DNA of 44,956 nucleotides from Streptomyces sp. ISL-87 (GTDB lineage: Bacteria > Actinomycetota > Actinomycetes > Streptomycetales > Streptomycetaceae), in NCBI RefSeq assembly GCF_018614095.1, contig NZ_JAGGOY010000014.1, positions 1-44,956 of the forward strand. The letters run 5' to 3'. Positions 6,654 through 16,705 of this stretch are shown here, piece after piece (position 1 is the stretch's first letter; each line of letters opens with the position of its first letter). The translations under genes were made by a program, and so were the position numbers. The notes beneath the pieces were generated by a model, which was given only the letters and a program-made list of their open reading frames with translations, did not search any database and was not told the origin of the DNA.

Positions 6654-8252
6654 TCAGGCGAGTGCCACGAGGTCCCGGTAGTCGGGGCCCCACAGGTCCT
6701 CGACGCCGTCCGGGAGCAGGATGATCCGCTCCGGCTCCAGCGCCTCCACCGCGCCCTCATCGTGCGTGACGAGGATGACCGCGCCCTTGTACGTGCGCAG
6801 CGCGCCGAGGATCTCCTCGCGGCTGGCCGGGTCGAGGTTGTTGGTGGGCTCGTCGAGGAGCAGCACGTTCGCCGAGGAGACGACCAGGGTGGCCAGGGCC
6901 AGCCGGGTCTTCTCACCGCCGGAGAGCACGCCCGCCGGCTTGTCCACGTCGTCACCGGAGAACAGGAAGGAGCCGAGCGTCTTGCGTACGGCGACCAGGT
7001 CCAGGTCGGGCGCGGAGGACCGCATGTTCTCCAGGACCGTGCGCTCCGGGTCCAGGGTCTCGTGCTCCTGGGCGTAGTAGCCGAGCTTGAGCCCGTGGCC
7101 GGGGGTGACCTGGCCGGTGTCGGGCTTCTCCGTGCCCGACAGCAGGCGCAGCAGGGTGGTCTTGCCGGCGCCGTTGAGGCCCAGGATGACCACGCGGGAG
7201 CCCTTGTCGATGGCCAGGTCGACGTCGGTGAAGATCTCCAGCGAGCCGTAGGACTTCGACAGGCCCTCAGCGGTCAGCGGGGTCTTCCCGCAGGGCGCGG
7301 GGTCCGGGAAGCGCAGCTTGGCGACCTTGTCGGAAGCGCGGACGGCCTCCAGGCCGGACAGCAGCCGCTCGGCGCGCTTGGCCATGTTCTGCGCGGCGAC
7401 GGTCTTGGTCGCCTTGGCGCGCATCTTGTCGGCCTGCGAGTTCAGGGCCGCGGCCTTCTTCTCGGCGTTCTGGCGCTCGCGCTTGCGGCGCTTCTCGTCG
7501 GCCTCGCGCTGCTGCTGGTAGAGCTTCCAGCCCATGTTGTAGACGTCGATCTGGGAGCGGTTGGCGTCCAGGTAGAAGACCTTGTTCACGACGGTCTCGA
7601 CCAGATCGACATCGTGGGAGATCACGATGAAGCCGCCGCGGTAGTTCTTCAGGTAGTCGCGCAGCCACACGATCGAGTCGGCGTCGAGGTGGTTGGTCGG
7701 CTCGTCGAGGAGCAGGGTGTCGGCGTCCGAGAAGAGGATCCGGGCGAGCTCGACGCGGCGGCGCTGACCACCGGAGAGGGTGTGCAGGGGCTGGCCGAGC
7801 ACCCGGTCCGGGAGGCTGAGGGCGGCCGAGATGGTCGCGGCCTCGGACTCGGCGGCGTAACCGCCCTTGGTGAGGAACTCGGTCTCCTGGCGCTCGTACT
7901 GCCGCAGCGCCTTCTCGCGGGTGGCGCCGGCGCCGATGGCGATGCGCTCCTCGTTGGCGCGCATCTTCTTGAGCAGTACGTCGAGCCCGCGCGCGGAGAG
8001 GATCCGGTCGCGGGCGAGTACGTCGAGGTCGCCGGTGCGCGGGTCCTGCGGGAGGTAGCCGACCTCGCCCGAGCGGGCGATGGAGCCGCCGGCGGGCTGG
8101 CCCTCGCCGGCGAGGCACTTGGTCAGGGTGGTCTTGCCCGCTCCGTTGCGGCCGACGAGGCCGATGCGGTCGCCCTTGGCGACGCGGAAGGAAGCGTTCT
8201 CGATGAGGATGCGGGCGCCGGCGCGCAGCTCGACGCCGGTGGCGGTGATCAC
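6654..8252 (-). CDS. ABC-F family ATP-binding protein
   Basis: 532 residues with two ABC ATPase domains and no membrane segment, so a ribosome-acting ABC-F protein rather than a transporter. Domain 1 has Walker A GRNGAGKTT (about residue 34), signature LSGGQRRR and Walker B TLLLDEPTNHLD. Domain 2 has GLNGAGKTT, LSGGEKTR and VLLLDEPTNNLD. Between them lies a long charged linker (about residues 240-320), the segment that reaches toward the peptidyl-tRNA in this family. The subgroup cannot be fixed by eye, so translation factor and resistance protein both remain open; the isolated setting favours a housekeeping role. Confidence 0.9.
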   Translation of the reverse strand: MITATGVELRAGARILIENASFRVAKGDRIGLVGRNGAGKTTLTKCLAGEGQPAGGSIARSGEVGYLPQDPRTGDLDVLARDRILSARGLDVLLKKMRANEERIAIGAGATREKALRQYERQETEFLTKGGYAAESEAATISAALSLPDRVLGQPLHTLSGGQRRRVELARILFSDADTLLLDEPTNHLDADSIVWLRDYLKNYRGGFIVISHDVDLVETVVNKVFYLDANRSQIDVYNMGWKLYQQQREADEKRRKRERQNAEKKAAALNSQADKMRAKATKTVAAQNMAKRAERLLSGLEAVRASDKVAKLRFPDPAPCGKTPLTAEGLSKSYGSLEIFTDVDLAIDKGSRVVILGLNGAGKTTLLRLLSGTEKPDTGQVTPGHGLKLGYYAQEHETLDPERTVLENMRSSAPDLDLVAVRKTLGSFLFSGDDVDKPAGVLSGGEKTRLALATLVVSSANVLLLDEPTNNLDPASREEILGALRTYKGAVILVTHDEGAVEALEPERIILLPDGVEDLWGPDYRDLVALA

Positions 8253-8466
8253 GGAAATACTCCAGGGCGGTGGGGACGGCGGAAGGGGGGCAGGACGCGA
8301 GCTTCGACGCCGCTAATCCGCGAGGAGATTTGCCATGGGATTCATTCTACCGGGGGCACGCAACTGCCTTTCGGCCCGCCGGGCGCCCCGGGAGCCCTCC
8401 CCCGTGTCCCCCGTTCGGCTCATGGGTCAGGCCCGTGGGCCGCGGCGCGTATCAGGATGAACGCGA

Positions 8467-8683
8467 GGACTGCCGGCTCGTCGCTGTGGTGAACAGCACC
8501 CAGGACTTCTGGAGGCAGGAGGGGTTCCAGGGCCGGGTGACCCCGGAGAGCTGGAGGCAGGAGGGGTTCCAGGGCCGGGTGACCCCGGAGAGCTGGACGC
8601 ACGGCAGTGCCGGACAGCGCCGGCGGTGGTTCTGCCAGGGCTACCGCACAGGCGACATGGCCCAGTGCGGTACCTTCCGCTGA
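8467..8683 (+). pseudogene. Remnant of a YpfJ-type neutral zinc metallopeptidase
   Basis: The frame 8270-8683 ends with a segment (QGRVTPESWTHG, then QRRRWFCQGY, GDMAQCGTF) that matches the conserved C-terminus of PF04228 neutral zinc metallopeptidases, where the family reads QGRV-P-SFTHG, QR--WF-RGF, GD-AQC-TF. Just upstream, VVNSTQDFWRQE resembles the family's N-terminal region before the catalytic domain. The whole HExxH catalytic core is missing, so the two ends are joined by an internal deletion. A 42-bp tandem duplication (8509-8592) sits at the junction and stays in frame. No good start codon is present. Family assignment is from motif memory. Confidence 0.6.
8509..8592. repeat. Perfect 42-bp tandem duplication
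   Basis: Two identical 42-base units (8509-8550 and 8551-8592), each starting CTGGAGGCAGGAGGGG and ending GACCCCGGAGAG. The length is a multiple of three and each unit encodes 14 residues around QEGFQGRVTPESW in the metallopeptidase remnant. Perfect identity implies a recent event or an assembly issue. Confidence 0.9.
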
Positions 8684-8706
8684 CTGTCAGTGGCGCCTGC
8701 CATGCT
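8684..8706 (+). promoter_or_regulatory. PafBC/RecA-NDp-like promoter
   Basis: CTGTCAGTG, then 8 bases, then CATGCT resembles the actinobacterial RecA-independent DNA-damage promoter TTGTCRGTG-N8-TANNNT, with one mismatch in each half. It ends 46 bases before the ATG of the VOC gene. Candidate only. Confidence 0.4.
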
Positions 8707-8751
8707 GTGTCGTGGGTCACAGTCACGCACTCACCAGAGGGAGCGATCGCC

Positions 8752-9147
8752 ATGGCAGGTCTTCCGTCCATCTATCCGACACTGCTCTACCGCGACGCCA
8801 AGGCGGCGATCCAGCAGCTGACGGAGGCATTCGGATTCACGCAGGTCGCGGTGTACGAGGGGGATGACGGCGCCGTGATGCACGCGGAGCTGTCGTACGG
8901 CAACGGCACGGTGATGCTCGGGAGCAAGGGGCGAGGCGGCGCCTTCGACAAAGCCATGGAGGGCGCCGGTCCGGCCGGGGTCTACGTCGTGGTCGACGAT
9001 GTGGACGCGCACCACCGCCGGGCCGCCGAGCACGGGGCGGAGATCCTCATGGAGCCCACCGACCAGGACTACGGGTCGCGGGACTACATGGCCAAGGACG
9101 CGGAGGGCAACATCTGGAGCTTCGGGACGTACGCGCCGCAGGTCTGA
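8752..9147 (+). CDS. VOC family (glyoxalase/bleomycin-resistance fold) protein
   Basis: 131 residues from the ATG at 8752, with GAGGGAG upstream. The fold is two beta-alpha-beta-beta-beta modules: YPTLLYRDAKAAIQQLTEAFGF at the N-terminus, and a C-terminal half with VYVVVDDVDAHHRRAAEHGAEI and PTDQDYGSRDYMAKDAEGNIWSFG. The latter is typical of single-domain glyoxalase-like proteins that bind metal and small molecules. The substrate is unknown. The PafBC-like promoter upstream, if real, would make it DNA-damage inducible. Confidence 0.82.
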   Translation: MAGLPSIYPTLLYRDAKAAIQQLTEAFGFTQVAVYEGDDGAVMHAELSYGNGTVMLGSKGRGGAFDKAMEGAGPAGVYVVVDDVDAHHRRAAEHGAEILMEPTDQDYGSRDYMAKDAEGNIWSFGTYAPQV

Positions 9148-9169
9148 TGCCCAGCGGCGCGCCCGTCCC

Positions 9170-9205
9170 CGCTTCCGCTTCCGCTTCCGCTTCCGCTTCC
9201 GCTTC
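9170..9205. repeat. Hexanucleotide microsatellite (CGCTTC)x6
   Basis: Six perfect copies of CGCTTC lie between the VOC stop (9147) and the convergent hypothetical gene's stop (9212). No coding role. Slippage-prone. Confidence 0.9.
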
Positions 9206-9211
9206 GAAGGG

Positions 9212-10663
9212 CTACGCGCCGCCGGTGTGGACCTGGAAGGCGGCTCGGCGGACCGCCTTGGCCAGGGCCGGGTCGGGGTGGGCGGCGGCCAGGGCGACCA
9301 GGACCTGCACGGTGCGCGGGTGGCCGACGGCGCGGACCTCGTCCAGCAGCCGCGGGACGGTGGTCCGGACGGCCGAGTCGAGGTGACGGGCCAGCAGCTC
9401 GGACTCACCGTGGTCGGCGATGGCCGCCGCCGTGTCCACCCAGAGCCAGGTCGACTCCTCGGCGGTGAGCACGTCCTGGGCGTCGTCGGGGTCCACCCCG
9501 TCGTGCTCGGCGAGCCAGAGCAGGGCGTACGGGCGCAGCGCGGGTTCGCGTACGGCGGCGCGCACCTCGGGCTCGGCGGGGGCGCCGACCACGCGCAGCG
9601 CCTCGAAGGCGAGCCCGCGCAGCAGCGCGTCCTCGCCGCGGGCGGCGTGCAGCAGTTCGGTGACGGCGTGTCCGACCGGCCGGGCGGCGAGCCAGGCCCG
9701 GTACTCGGCGCGGGCCGGGCCCGGGGTGAGCCGGGCGCAGCCGTGCAGCATGGCGGCGGCGGACTGCTCGATGTTGCCGGCCGGGCTCTGCGCGGCCACG
9801 CAGATCTGCTCCAGCTTGACCCAGACGGCCCAGCTGCCGAGCGGGGTGAGGGCGGCCTGCGCGGGGCCGAGGGTCACGGCGTCCACGGCGGCGAGCCCGC
9901 CGAGCGCCCAGCGCAGCAGTCGGGCGAGCGGGACCGGGGCCGGGGGGACCGCCCCCTGCGCCCCTTGGGTCTCATTCAGCTCGACCGGGTCGTTCACCGG
10001 GTCGTTCACCGGGGCGTCGTACGGGACTTCGCACCGCTCGTCGCGCAGTTCGGTGACGCGCTGGCCGAGCAGGTCCAGGAGGTCCGGGACGGTCACCGGG
10101 CCGGCGGACAGCTGGAGCAGGGACAGTAGTTGCGGCATCGCCTCGACCACCTCGGCGACGGCCGCGGGGGCGATGTCGGCGGGGGCGGGGTGGACCAGCG
10201 ACCAGGCGTCGAAGAGGGCGACCCAGCCGCGCAGTACAGCGGTGTCGTCGCGGTCCCAGGCCCGCAGCCGCCAGCCGGGCCGGGCGTGGCCGCCGTGGAC
10301 CTCGACCAGGCCGGCGAGCCGGGCGCGGTCCCAGCCCACCCGGATCTGGCCGTGCGTCAGAGACAGTTCCCCGGCGGCGCGTTCCACATCGGCGGCGGGC
10401 AGTGCGCCCGCGCGGGCAGGCCGGGCCCCGTCGCCGGCCCCGAGGTTCAGCTCGGCCCAGCGGGCCAGCCGTACCGCGTCGGCCAGTGAGGCGCGAGCCC
10501 GGTTCGCCAGGTCGGCGGTGGCGGGTGTGCCCGCCGGAGGCCGGGAGGCGGGTCGGGTGCGTCGGTCCGTCACCGCCTTGCGGGCCGTGGCGACGGAGCG
10601 CGGGGAGACGAGGCGGAGTCTGGAGTCGCGAGCCAACTGCTCATCAGGCGTTCGGGACGTCAC
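9212..10663 (-). CDS. Conserved hypothetical helical-repeat protein, paralogue of 40762-42294
   Basis: About 483 residues from the GTG at 10663; a longer frame to 10765 exists and the start is uncertain. It is rich in Ala, Leu and Arg and predicted almost all helical. The N-terminal SLADAVRLARWAEL segment resembles a segment of the gene at 40762-42294. The C-terminal pattern also does: LTPLG, then a WLAARP region, AVTELLHAARGEDALLR, an Ala-rich LLWLAE segment, WVDTAAAIADHGE and HPDPALAKAVRRAAF. No catalytic motif is visible. An ARM/HEAT-like scaffold is a guess. The function is not recognised. Confidence 0.75.
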   Translation of the reverse strand: MTSRTPDEQLARDSRLRLVSPRSVATARKAVTDRRTRPASRPPAGTPATADLANRARASLADAVRLARWAELNLGAGDGARPARAGALPAADVERAAGELSLTHGQIRVGWDRARLAGLVEVHGGHARPGWRLRAWDRDDTAVLRGWVALFDAWSLVHPAPADIAPAAVAEVVEAMPQLLSLLQLSAGPVTVPDLLDLLGQRVTELRDERCEVPYDAPVNDPVNDPVELNETQGAQGAVPPAPVPLARLLRWALGGLAAVDAVTLGPAQAALTPLGSWAVWVKLEQICVAAQSPAGNIEQSAAAMLHGCARLTPGPARAEYRAWLAARPVGHAVTELLHAARGEDALLRGLAFEALRVVGAPAEPEVRAAVREPALRPYALLWLAEHDGVDPDDAQDVLTAEESTWLWVDTAAAIADHGESELLARHLDSAVRTTVPRLLDEVRAVGHPRTVQVLVALAAAHPDPALAKAVRRAAFQVHTGGA

Positions 10664-10818
10664 GGAAGCAGTCTCGCCCGTCACTGGCCGAAAGCCCAAA
10701 CGGAAGGAGCCGTTTCCACTGGTGGACCTGGGTGCAGACCGGGATAATCCACCCCCCTGCCCCACCCGTCACAGGGCCTTCACATGCCGCATTCGCGTCT
10801 GCACAAGAGGGGTCACGT

Positions 10819-11949
10819 CTACATGAGAGGGGTCAGGAAGCGGCGCAGGGCTTCCTCGTAGCCCGCCGGGTCGGCGTTCCACATCGCCCCGTGCGGGGCA
10901 TGCCTGACGGTGCGCAGGGTGACGAGGTCCGGCCGGGCCGCGGCGAGCCGGCGGGACGGCTCCCAGGGGGCGAGCGTGTCGTCCGGGCCGTGGAAGATCA
11001 GGACGGGGACGCGCAGCGCGCCGGGGTCCGCGCCCGGAGGCCGCCGGTCGGAACGCAGTCCCGCACGCCCCTCGGCGGCCCGGACCGCGAGCGGGAGCAG
11101 GGCGGCCGGGGTCCGGCGGGCGGCGGCAAGCCCGCGCAGGGTGGCGTGCCAGTCGAGCACCGGCGAGTCCAGCACCAGCCCGGCGATACGGTCGGCCAGC
11201 GCCGAGCGCTCGACGGCGTGGAGGGCCATGGCGGCGCCGGTGGACCAGCCGTGCAGGACGACGCGGCGGGCCCCGTAGCGCAGGGCGTAGCGGATGGCGG
11301 CGTCCAGGTCGCGCCACTCCGACTCGCCGAGGTGGCTGAGGCCGTCCGGGGAGGCGGGGGCTCCGAGGTCGCCGCGGTAGGCCAGGCCGAGGACGGGCAG
11401 CCGGAGGCGGTGCAGGAAGGGCATGACCACCATCGGGTGCTCGCGGCTGGTCCCGAGCCCGTGCACGGTGATCACCCAGGTGTCGCGGGCGCCGGGCACG
11501 AACCAGGCCGGCAGCGCGCCGAGCTCGCCGGGGATGTCCACGTCGGCGTGGTCGAGCCCGAGGGCGGTGCGCGGGTTGCCCAGGTGGACCTGGGGGGTGA
11601 GGGTGACCCGGGTGCCGGGGTCGAGGCTGCCGTGGGTGACTGCGAGGAGCCGCCGTACGACGGTGTCCGGGTCGTGCGGGACGTCGGTGAGGACGGGGCC
11701 GACCGCCGCGTGCACCCCGGGGGCGTCCAGGCCGTAGGTGCCGGGGCGCAGGGAGGCCAGCGAGCGGGTCAGCGCGACCCGGCCGTCCGCGCTGGAGTGG
11801 ACGCTGAGCTTCGGGCCGCCGGGCAGCGGGCGGCCGGGTTCGTGCCGCAGGGCCGCGTCGGCGGCGTACCGGCCGGCCGCGATCGCGGCCGCGCCTGCAC
11901 CCAGGAGGGTCGTCGTGACGGCAGCAGCCGTCGCCGTAGCGGTGCGCAC
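10819..11949 (-). CDS. Alpha/beta hydrolase family protein
   Basis: 376 residues from a GTG at 11949; the frame is open to 11985. An N-terminal hydrophobic stretch (AAAVTTTLLGAGAAAIAAG) suggests a signal or membrane anchor. The hydrolase core has the oxyanion region VHGLGTSREHP, the nucleophile elbow HGWSTGA (Ser about 236), an acid in FHGPDDTLAP and a His in VRHAPHG. This is the Ser-Asp-His triad of serine hydrolases acting on esters or peptides. The substrate is unknown. It is divergent from the phosphate transporter gene. Confidence 0.83.
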   Translation of the reverse strand: MRTATATAAAVTTTLLGAGAAAIAAGRYAADAALRHEPGRPLPGGPKLSVHSSADGRVALTRSLASLRPGTYGLDAPGVHAAVGPVLTDVPHDPDTVVRRLLAVTHGSLDPGTRVTLTPQVHLGNPRTALGLDHADVDIPGELGALPAWFVPGARDTWVITVHGLGTSREHPMVVMPFLHRLRLPVLGLAYRGDLGAPASPDGLSHLGESEWRDLDAAIRYALRYGARRVVLHGWSTGAAMALHAVERSALADRIAGLVLDSPVLDWHATLRGLAAARRTPAALLPLAVRAAEGRAGLRSDRRPPGADPGALRVPVLIFHGPDDTLAPWEPSRRLAAARPDLVTLRTVRHAPHGAMWNADPAGYEEALRRFLTPLM

Positions 11950-12277
11950 CGCTCCAGTCTCGCGGGGCGGGGCCGGGCGGGCCACCGGAGCAGATGATTC
12001 CGCCGGTGGTCGGAGGGTCCGGCCGGCTCTCCCACGGCGTGATCTAGGTCTCTTCCGGGACCCGCGCGGGGGGTCCGTCCGCCCGGAAGTCCCTCGCGGA
12101 GGGGTTCATTCACCCGGCTTTGACGTGCATTAATCGATATATCTGCGGTGAAATCAGGACGAAGGGCCCGATCGGGCGCCGGTTTGGTCCACCGCTCCAA
12201 CCCTCGCAGTTCACCTTCCGTTCATCCAGGTTGCCTACGGTCGCCTAGCCACTGACGTCAAACAGAAGCCTGGGTAA
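11950..12277. other. Divergent intergenic region before pitH
   Basis: 328 bases between divergent genes. It holds an AT-rich patch (about 12125-12155, with ATTAATCGATATATC) that stands out in this GC-rich DNA and may mark the divergent promoters. The PHO box at 12209-12241 is listed separately. No small gene is supported. Confidence 0.6.
12209..12241 (+). promoter_or_regulatory. PHO box (PhoP operator) upstream of pitH
   Basis: Direct 11-base units GTTCACCTTCC (12209-12219), GTTCATCCAGG (12220-12230) and a weaker TTGCCTACGGT. Streptomyces PHO boxes are tandem 11-mers beginning GTTCACC. The site ends 36 bases before the ATG of the phosphate transporter gene, and Streptomyces pitH genes are known PhoP targets. 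Confidence 0.75.
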
Positions 12278-13546
<1,269 letters not shown>

Positions 13547-13574
13547 CCCCGAGAACGACAGAGGAATCCGCAGT

Positions 13575-13796
13575 ATGAAGATCGACTGGGCAGCACTCGG
13601 CTCCGTCTTCGGGGCCAGCCTCTCCGCCACCGTCACGCTCGTGGCCCTGTTCACCCTCGGTCTGGTGGGCCTCTCCAAGCACGAGGCCGCCACCGACCAG
13701 GGCGGGACCGCCACCCTGGCCCGCAGCGGCGCGTACGCGTGCTTCGCGCTCTGCGCGGCGGCCGTGGCCTACGGGATCTACCTGATCGTCAGCTGA
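13575..13796 (+). CDS. Small membrane protein linked to PitH
   Basis: 73 residues with two membrane segments: LSATVTLVALFTLGLVGL near residues 16-33 and a C-terminal YACFALCAAAVAYGIYLIVS. It is 28 bases downstream of pitH and ends just before a terminator, so the two form an operon. Streptomyces pitH2 has a small linked gene of this type. The role is unknown, perhaps stabilising or tuning the transporter. Confidence 0.8.
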   Translation: MKIDWAALGSVFGASLSATVTLVALFTLGLVGLSKHEAATDQGGTATLARSGAYACFALCAAAVAYGIYLIVS

Positions 13797-13811
13797 GACC
13801 CCGCCTGCAAC

Positions 13812-13840
13812 AGCTCCCTCCGGGTTTACCGGGGGGAGCT
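13812..13840 (+). terminator. Terminator of the pitH operon
   Basis: AGCTCCCTCCGG (13812-13823), loop GTTTA, CCGGGGGGAGCT (13829-13840), then TTT. One G-U pair in a 12-bp stem. It isolates pitH from the riboswitch-led operon. Confidence 0.82.
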
Positions 13841-13879
13841 TTCGCATGCCCCCACCGCAGGTCAACGGCGAGTTGACGG

Positions 13880-14020
13880 GCGTTCTCGCTGCGTGGTGGA
13901 CTGCCCGAGCCAATACGGCGGTATGGAGAGGAAGTCCGGTGCGAATCCGGCGCGGTCCCGCCACTGTCACCGGGCAGCGCACGCGGCGCGTGTGCCCCGG
14001 GAGCCAGGAACTCTCGCCGC
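13880..14020 (+). ncRNA. Cobalamin (B12) riboswitch
   Basis: The conserved core is clear: GGAAGTCCGGTGCGAATCC, then GCGGTCCCGCCACTGT (B12 core), and later the B12-box-like GAGCCAGGAACTCTCGCC at about 14001-14018. Family RF00174 binds adenosylcobalamin and shuts off downstream genes. It ends about 50 bases before cobD. No obvious intrinsic terminator lies between, so control of translation initiation is the likelier mode. Outer boundaries are approximate. Confidence 0.92.
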
Positions 14021-14071
14021 CGGACACGTCGAACCAGGGCGCGGACCCTGAGTGAGGACATACCTGCCACC

Positions 14072-15115
14072 ATGCGTGCCGATCGCGTATTCGCGTACGG
14101 CGCCACGGCGGGCCTGATCGGCGACCGGATCCTCGGGGATCCGCGCCGAGGGCACCCCGTGGCCGCCTTCGGACGAGCCGCCGCCGCCGTCGAACGCGCC
14201 CTGTGGCGCGATGACCGCGCCCGGGGCGTCGTCCATGCCCTGATATGCGCCGGGGGCGCGGCCGCCGTGGGCGCGCTGGGAGCCCGCGCCGTGCACTCCC
14301 GGCCCGCGGCTGCCCGTATCGCCCTCACCGCCGCCGCCACCTGGGCGGTGGTGGGCGGCACGTCGCTGGGCCGGGAGGCCCGTGCCGTCGGCGGGGCGCT
14401 CGCCGCCGGGGACGCCGAGGTGGCCCGGGAGCGGCTGCCGCACCTGTGCGGGCGCGACCCGCAGGCCCTGGACGAGCAGCAGATGGCTCGCGCGGTGGTG
14501 GAGTCCGTCGCCGAGAACACCTCCGACGCGGTGGTTGGCGCCCTGGTGTGGGGCGCCGTGGCCGGTGTGCCCGGGCTGCTGGCGTTCCGCGCCGTGAACA
14601 CCCTGGACGCGATGGTGGGCCACAAGTCACCCCGCTACCTGCGCTACGGCTGGGCCTCGGCCCGGCTCGACGATGTCGCGGGCTGGCCGGGGGCCAGGCT
14701 GACGGCCCTCGCGGCCGTACTGGCCGGCCCCGACCGGCGGGGAGCCGTGCGGGCCTGGCGCGCGGACGCCGCCAAGCACCCGAGCCCGAACGCCGGTCCG
14801 GTGGAGGCCTCCTTCGCCGGGGCACTCGGCGTACGGCTGGGCGGGACGCTTGCCTACGGGGGGCGGGTCGAGCACCGTGCCGTGCTGAACGGTGAGGCGG
14901 GGCGGCCGGTGGAGGTCGCGGACATCGAGCGGGCGGTACGGCTGTCGCGTCGGGTGACGTGGGTGGCGCTGGGGGCGTGTGTGGCACTGCGGTTCGCGGT
15001 GTCGCGGGGGTCTGCGCGCGGGTCTGCGCGCCGGCCCGGGAGCGGGTACGGGAGTCGGCCGGGGAGCCGGCCCGGGAGTCTGTCCGGGAGTCTGTCCGGG
15101 AGGGGACGCGCGTGA
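14072..15115 (+). CDS. cobD: Adenosylcobinamide-phosphate synthase CobD/CbiB
   Basis: 347 residues, an inner-membrane enzyme that attaches the aminopropanol(-phosphate) arm to adenosylcobyric acid. Family motifs include the N-terminal [40 protein letters not shown] at about 147-166, [26 protein letters not shown] and [19 protein letters not shown]. The C-terminal 35 residues are a Ser/Gly/Arg repeat tail ([17 protein letters not shown]). It is the first gene after the riboswitch, and its stop overlaps the cobQ start (GTGA). Confidence 0.93.
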   Translation: MRADRVFAYGATAGLIGDRILGDPRRGHPVAAFGRAAAAVERALWRDDRARGVVHALICAGGAAAVGALGARAVHSRPAAARIALTAAATWAVVGGTSLGREARAVGGALAAGDAEVARERLPHLCGRDPQALDEQQMARAVVESVAENTSDAVVGALVWGAVAGVPGLLAFRAVNTLDAMVGHKSPRYLRYGWASARLDDVAGWPGARLTALAAVLAGPDRRGAVRAWRADAAKHPSPNAGPVEASFAGALGVRLGGTLAYGGRVEHRAVLNGEAGRPVEVADIERAVRLSRRVTWVALGACVALRFAVSRGSARGSARRPGSGYGSRPGSRPGSLSGSLSGRGRA

Positions 15116-16632
15116 GCGGCGGGAAGCGGGGCGGCGGGCTGCTGGTCGCCGGTACGACATCGGACGCGGGCAAGAGCGTGGTCACGGCCGGCATCTGCCG
15201 GTGGCTGGCGCGGCAGGGCGTGAAGGTGGCGCCCTTCAAGGCACAGAACATGTCGCTGAACTCGTTCGTGACGCGCGAGGGCGCGGAGATCGGACGGGCC
15301 CAGGCGATGCAGGCGCAGGCGGCGTGCGTGGAGCCGACCGCGCTGATGAACCCGGTGCTGCTCAAGCCCGGCAGTGACCGCAGCAGCCAGGTGGTGCTGC
15401 TGGGCAAGCCGGTCGGCGAGATGAGCGCGCGCGGCTATCACGGGGGCCGGCAGGAGCAGTTGCTCGGCATCGTCACGGACTGCCTGGAGCAGCTGCGGGG
15501 CACGTATGACGCCGTGATCTGCGAGGGGGCGGGCAGTCCGGCCGAGATCAACCTGCGGCGGACGGACATCGTGAACATGGGGATCGCGCGGGCCGCGCGG
15601 TTCCCGGTGGTCGTCGTCGGGGACATCGACCGGGGCGGGGTCTTCGCGTCGTTCTTCGGTACGACGGCGCTGCTGTCGCCGCAGGACCAGTCGCTGATCG
15701 CGGGGTACCTGGTGAACAAGTTCCGGGGGGACGTCTCGCTGCTGGAGCCCGGCATGGAGATGCTGCGCGGGCTGACGGGGCGGGCCACGTACGGCGTCCT
15801 CCCCTTCCAGCACGGGCTGGGCATCGACGAGGAGGACGGCCTGCGGGTCTCCCTGCGGGGCGCGGTACGGGAGTCCGTGGTCGCCCCGCCCGTGGGCGAG
15901 GACGTGCTGCGGGTCGCGGTGTGCGCGGTTCCGCTGATGTCGAACTTCACGGATGTCGACGCGCTCGCGGCGGAGCCGGGGGTCGTCGTGCGGTTCGTGG
16001 ACCGGGCGGAGGAGCTCGTGGACGCGGACCTGGTGGTGGTGCCTGGGACGCGCGGGACGGTGAAGGCACTGGCGTGGCTGCGTGAGCGGGGCCTGGCCGA
16101 CGCGCTGATCCGGCGGGCCGCGGAAGGGCGCCCGGTCCTGGGCATCTGCGGCGGGTTCCAGGTGCTGGGTGAGCGGATCGAGGACGAGGTGGAGTCCCGG
16201 GCCGGTTCCGTGGACGGCCTCGGGCTCCTCCCCGTCCGGGTCCGTTTCGCGAAGGAGAAGACCCTGGCGCGGCCGGTGGGTTCGGCGCTGGGTGAGCCCG
16301 TCTCGGGGTACGAGATCCACCACGGGGTGGCCGAAGTGCTGGGCGGGACGCCGTTCCTGGACGGGTGCCGGGTGGGGCCGGTGTGGGGGACCCACTGGCA
16401 CGGCTCGCTGGAGTCGGACGGCTTCCGCCGGGCGTTCCTGCGGGAGGTCGCGGCAGCGGCGGGGCGGCGGTTCGTCCCGGCCCCGGACACGTCGTTCTCC
16501 TCCCTGCGGGAGGAACAGCTGGACCTGTTGGGCGACCTGATCGAGGAACACGCGGACACCGATGCGCTGCTCCGCCTGATCGAGGGCGGGGCCCCGGCGG
16601 GCCTCCCGTTCCTCCCGCCGGGCGCGCCGTGA
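15112..16632 (+). CDS. cobQ: Cobyric acid synthase CobQ
   Basis: 506 residues from the GTG at 15112, chosen for its 4-base overlap with cobD. It amidates the b, d, e and g side chains of adenosylcobyrinic acid a,c-diamide using glutamine and ATP. The N-terminal dethiobiotin-synthetase-like domain has [19 protein letters not shown] and [13 protein letters not shown]. The C-terminal class I glutaminase-like domain has the nucleophile in [10 protein letters not shown] (Cys about 346) and the His region YEIHHGV...HWHGSLE. Confidence 0.94.
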   Translation: MSGGKRGGGLLVAGTTSDAGKSVVTAGICRWLARQGVKVAPFKAQNMSLNSFVTREGAEIGRAQAMQAQAACVEPTALMNPVLLKPGSDRSSQVVLLGKPVGEMSARGYHGGRQEQLLGIVTDCLEQLRGTYDAVICEGAGSPAEINLRRTDIVNMGIARAARFPVVVVGDIDRGGVFASFFGTTALLSPQDQSLIAGYLVNKFRGDVSLLEPGMEMLRGLTGRATYGVLPFQHGLGIDEEDGLRVSLRGAVRESVVAPPVGEDVLRVAVCAVPLMSNFTDVDALAAEPGVVVRFVDRAEELVDADLVVVPGTRGTVKALAWLRERGLADALIRRAAEGRPVLGICGGFQVLGERIEDEVESRAGSVDGLGLLPVRVRFAKEKTLARPVGSALGEPVSGYEIHHGVAEVLGGTPFLDGCRVGPVWGTHWHGSLESDGFRRAFLREVAAAAGRRFVPAPDTSFSSLREEQLDLLGDLIEEHADTDALLRLIEGGAPAGLPFLPPGAP

Positions 16633-16705
16633 CGACGCGGCCGCGGTTCGAGGATGCGTTTCCTCCCTGTCCTGACGGCCGGGGTTTCCACACAAGGAGA
16701 TTCAG

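Noticed and set aside
8420..8602. Minus-strand frame with ALRGHPALEPLLPP repeats
   Set aside because: Antisense reading of the 42-bp duplication; the plus-strand frame has the recognisable protein match.
13846..14055. Open frame of 69 codons before cobD
   Set aside because: It lies over the cobalamin riboswitch, whose RNA motifs explain the sequence; no ribosome site and no protein similarity recognised.
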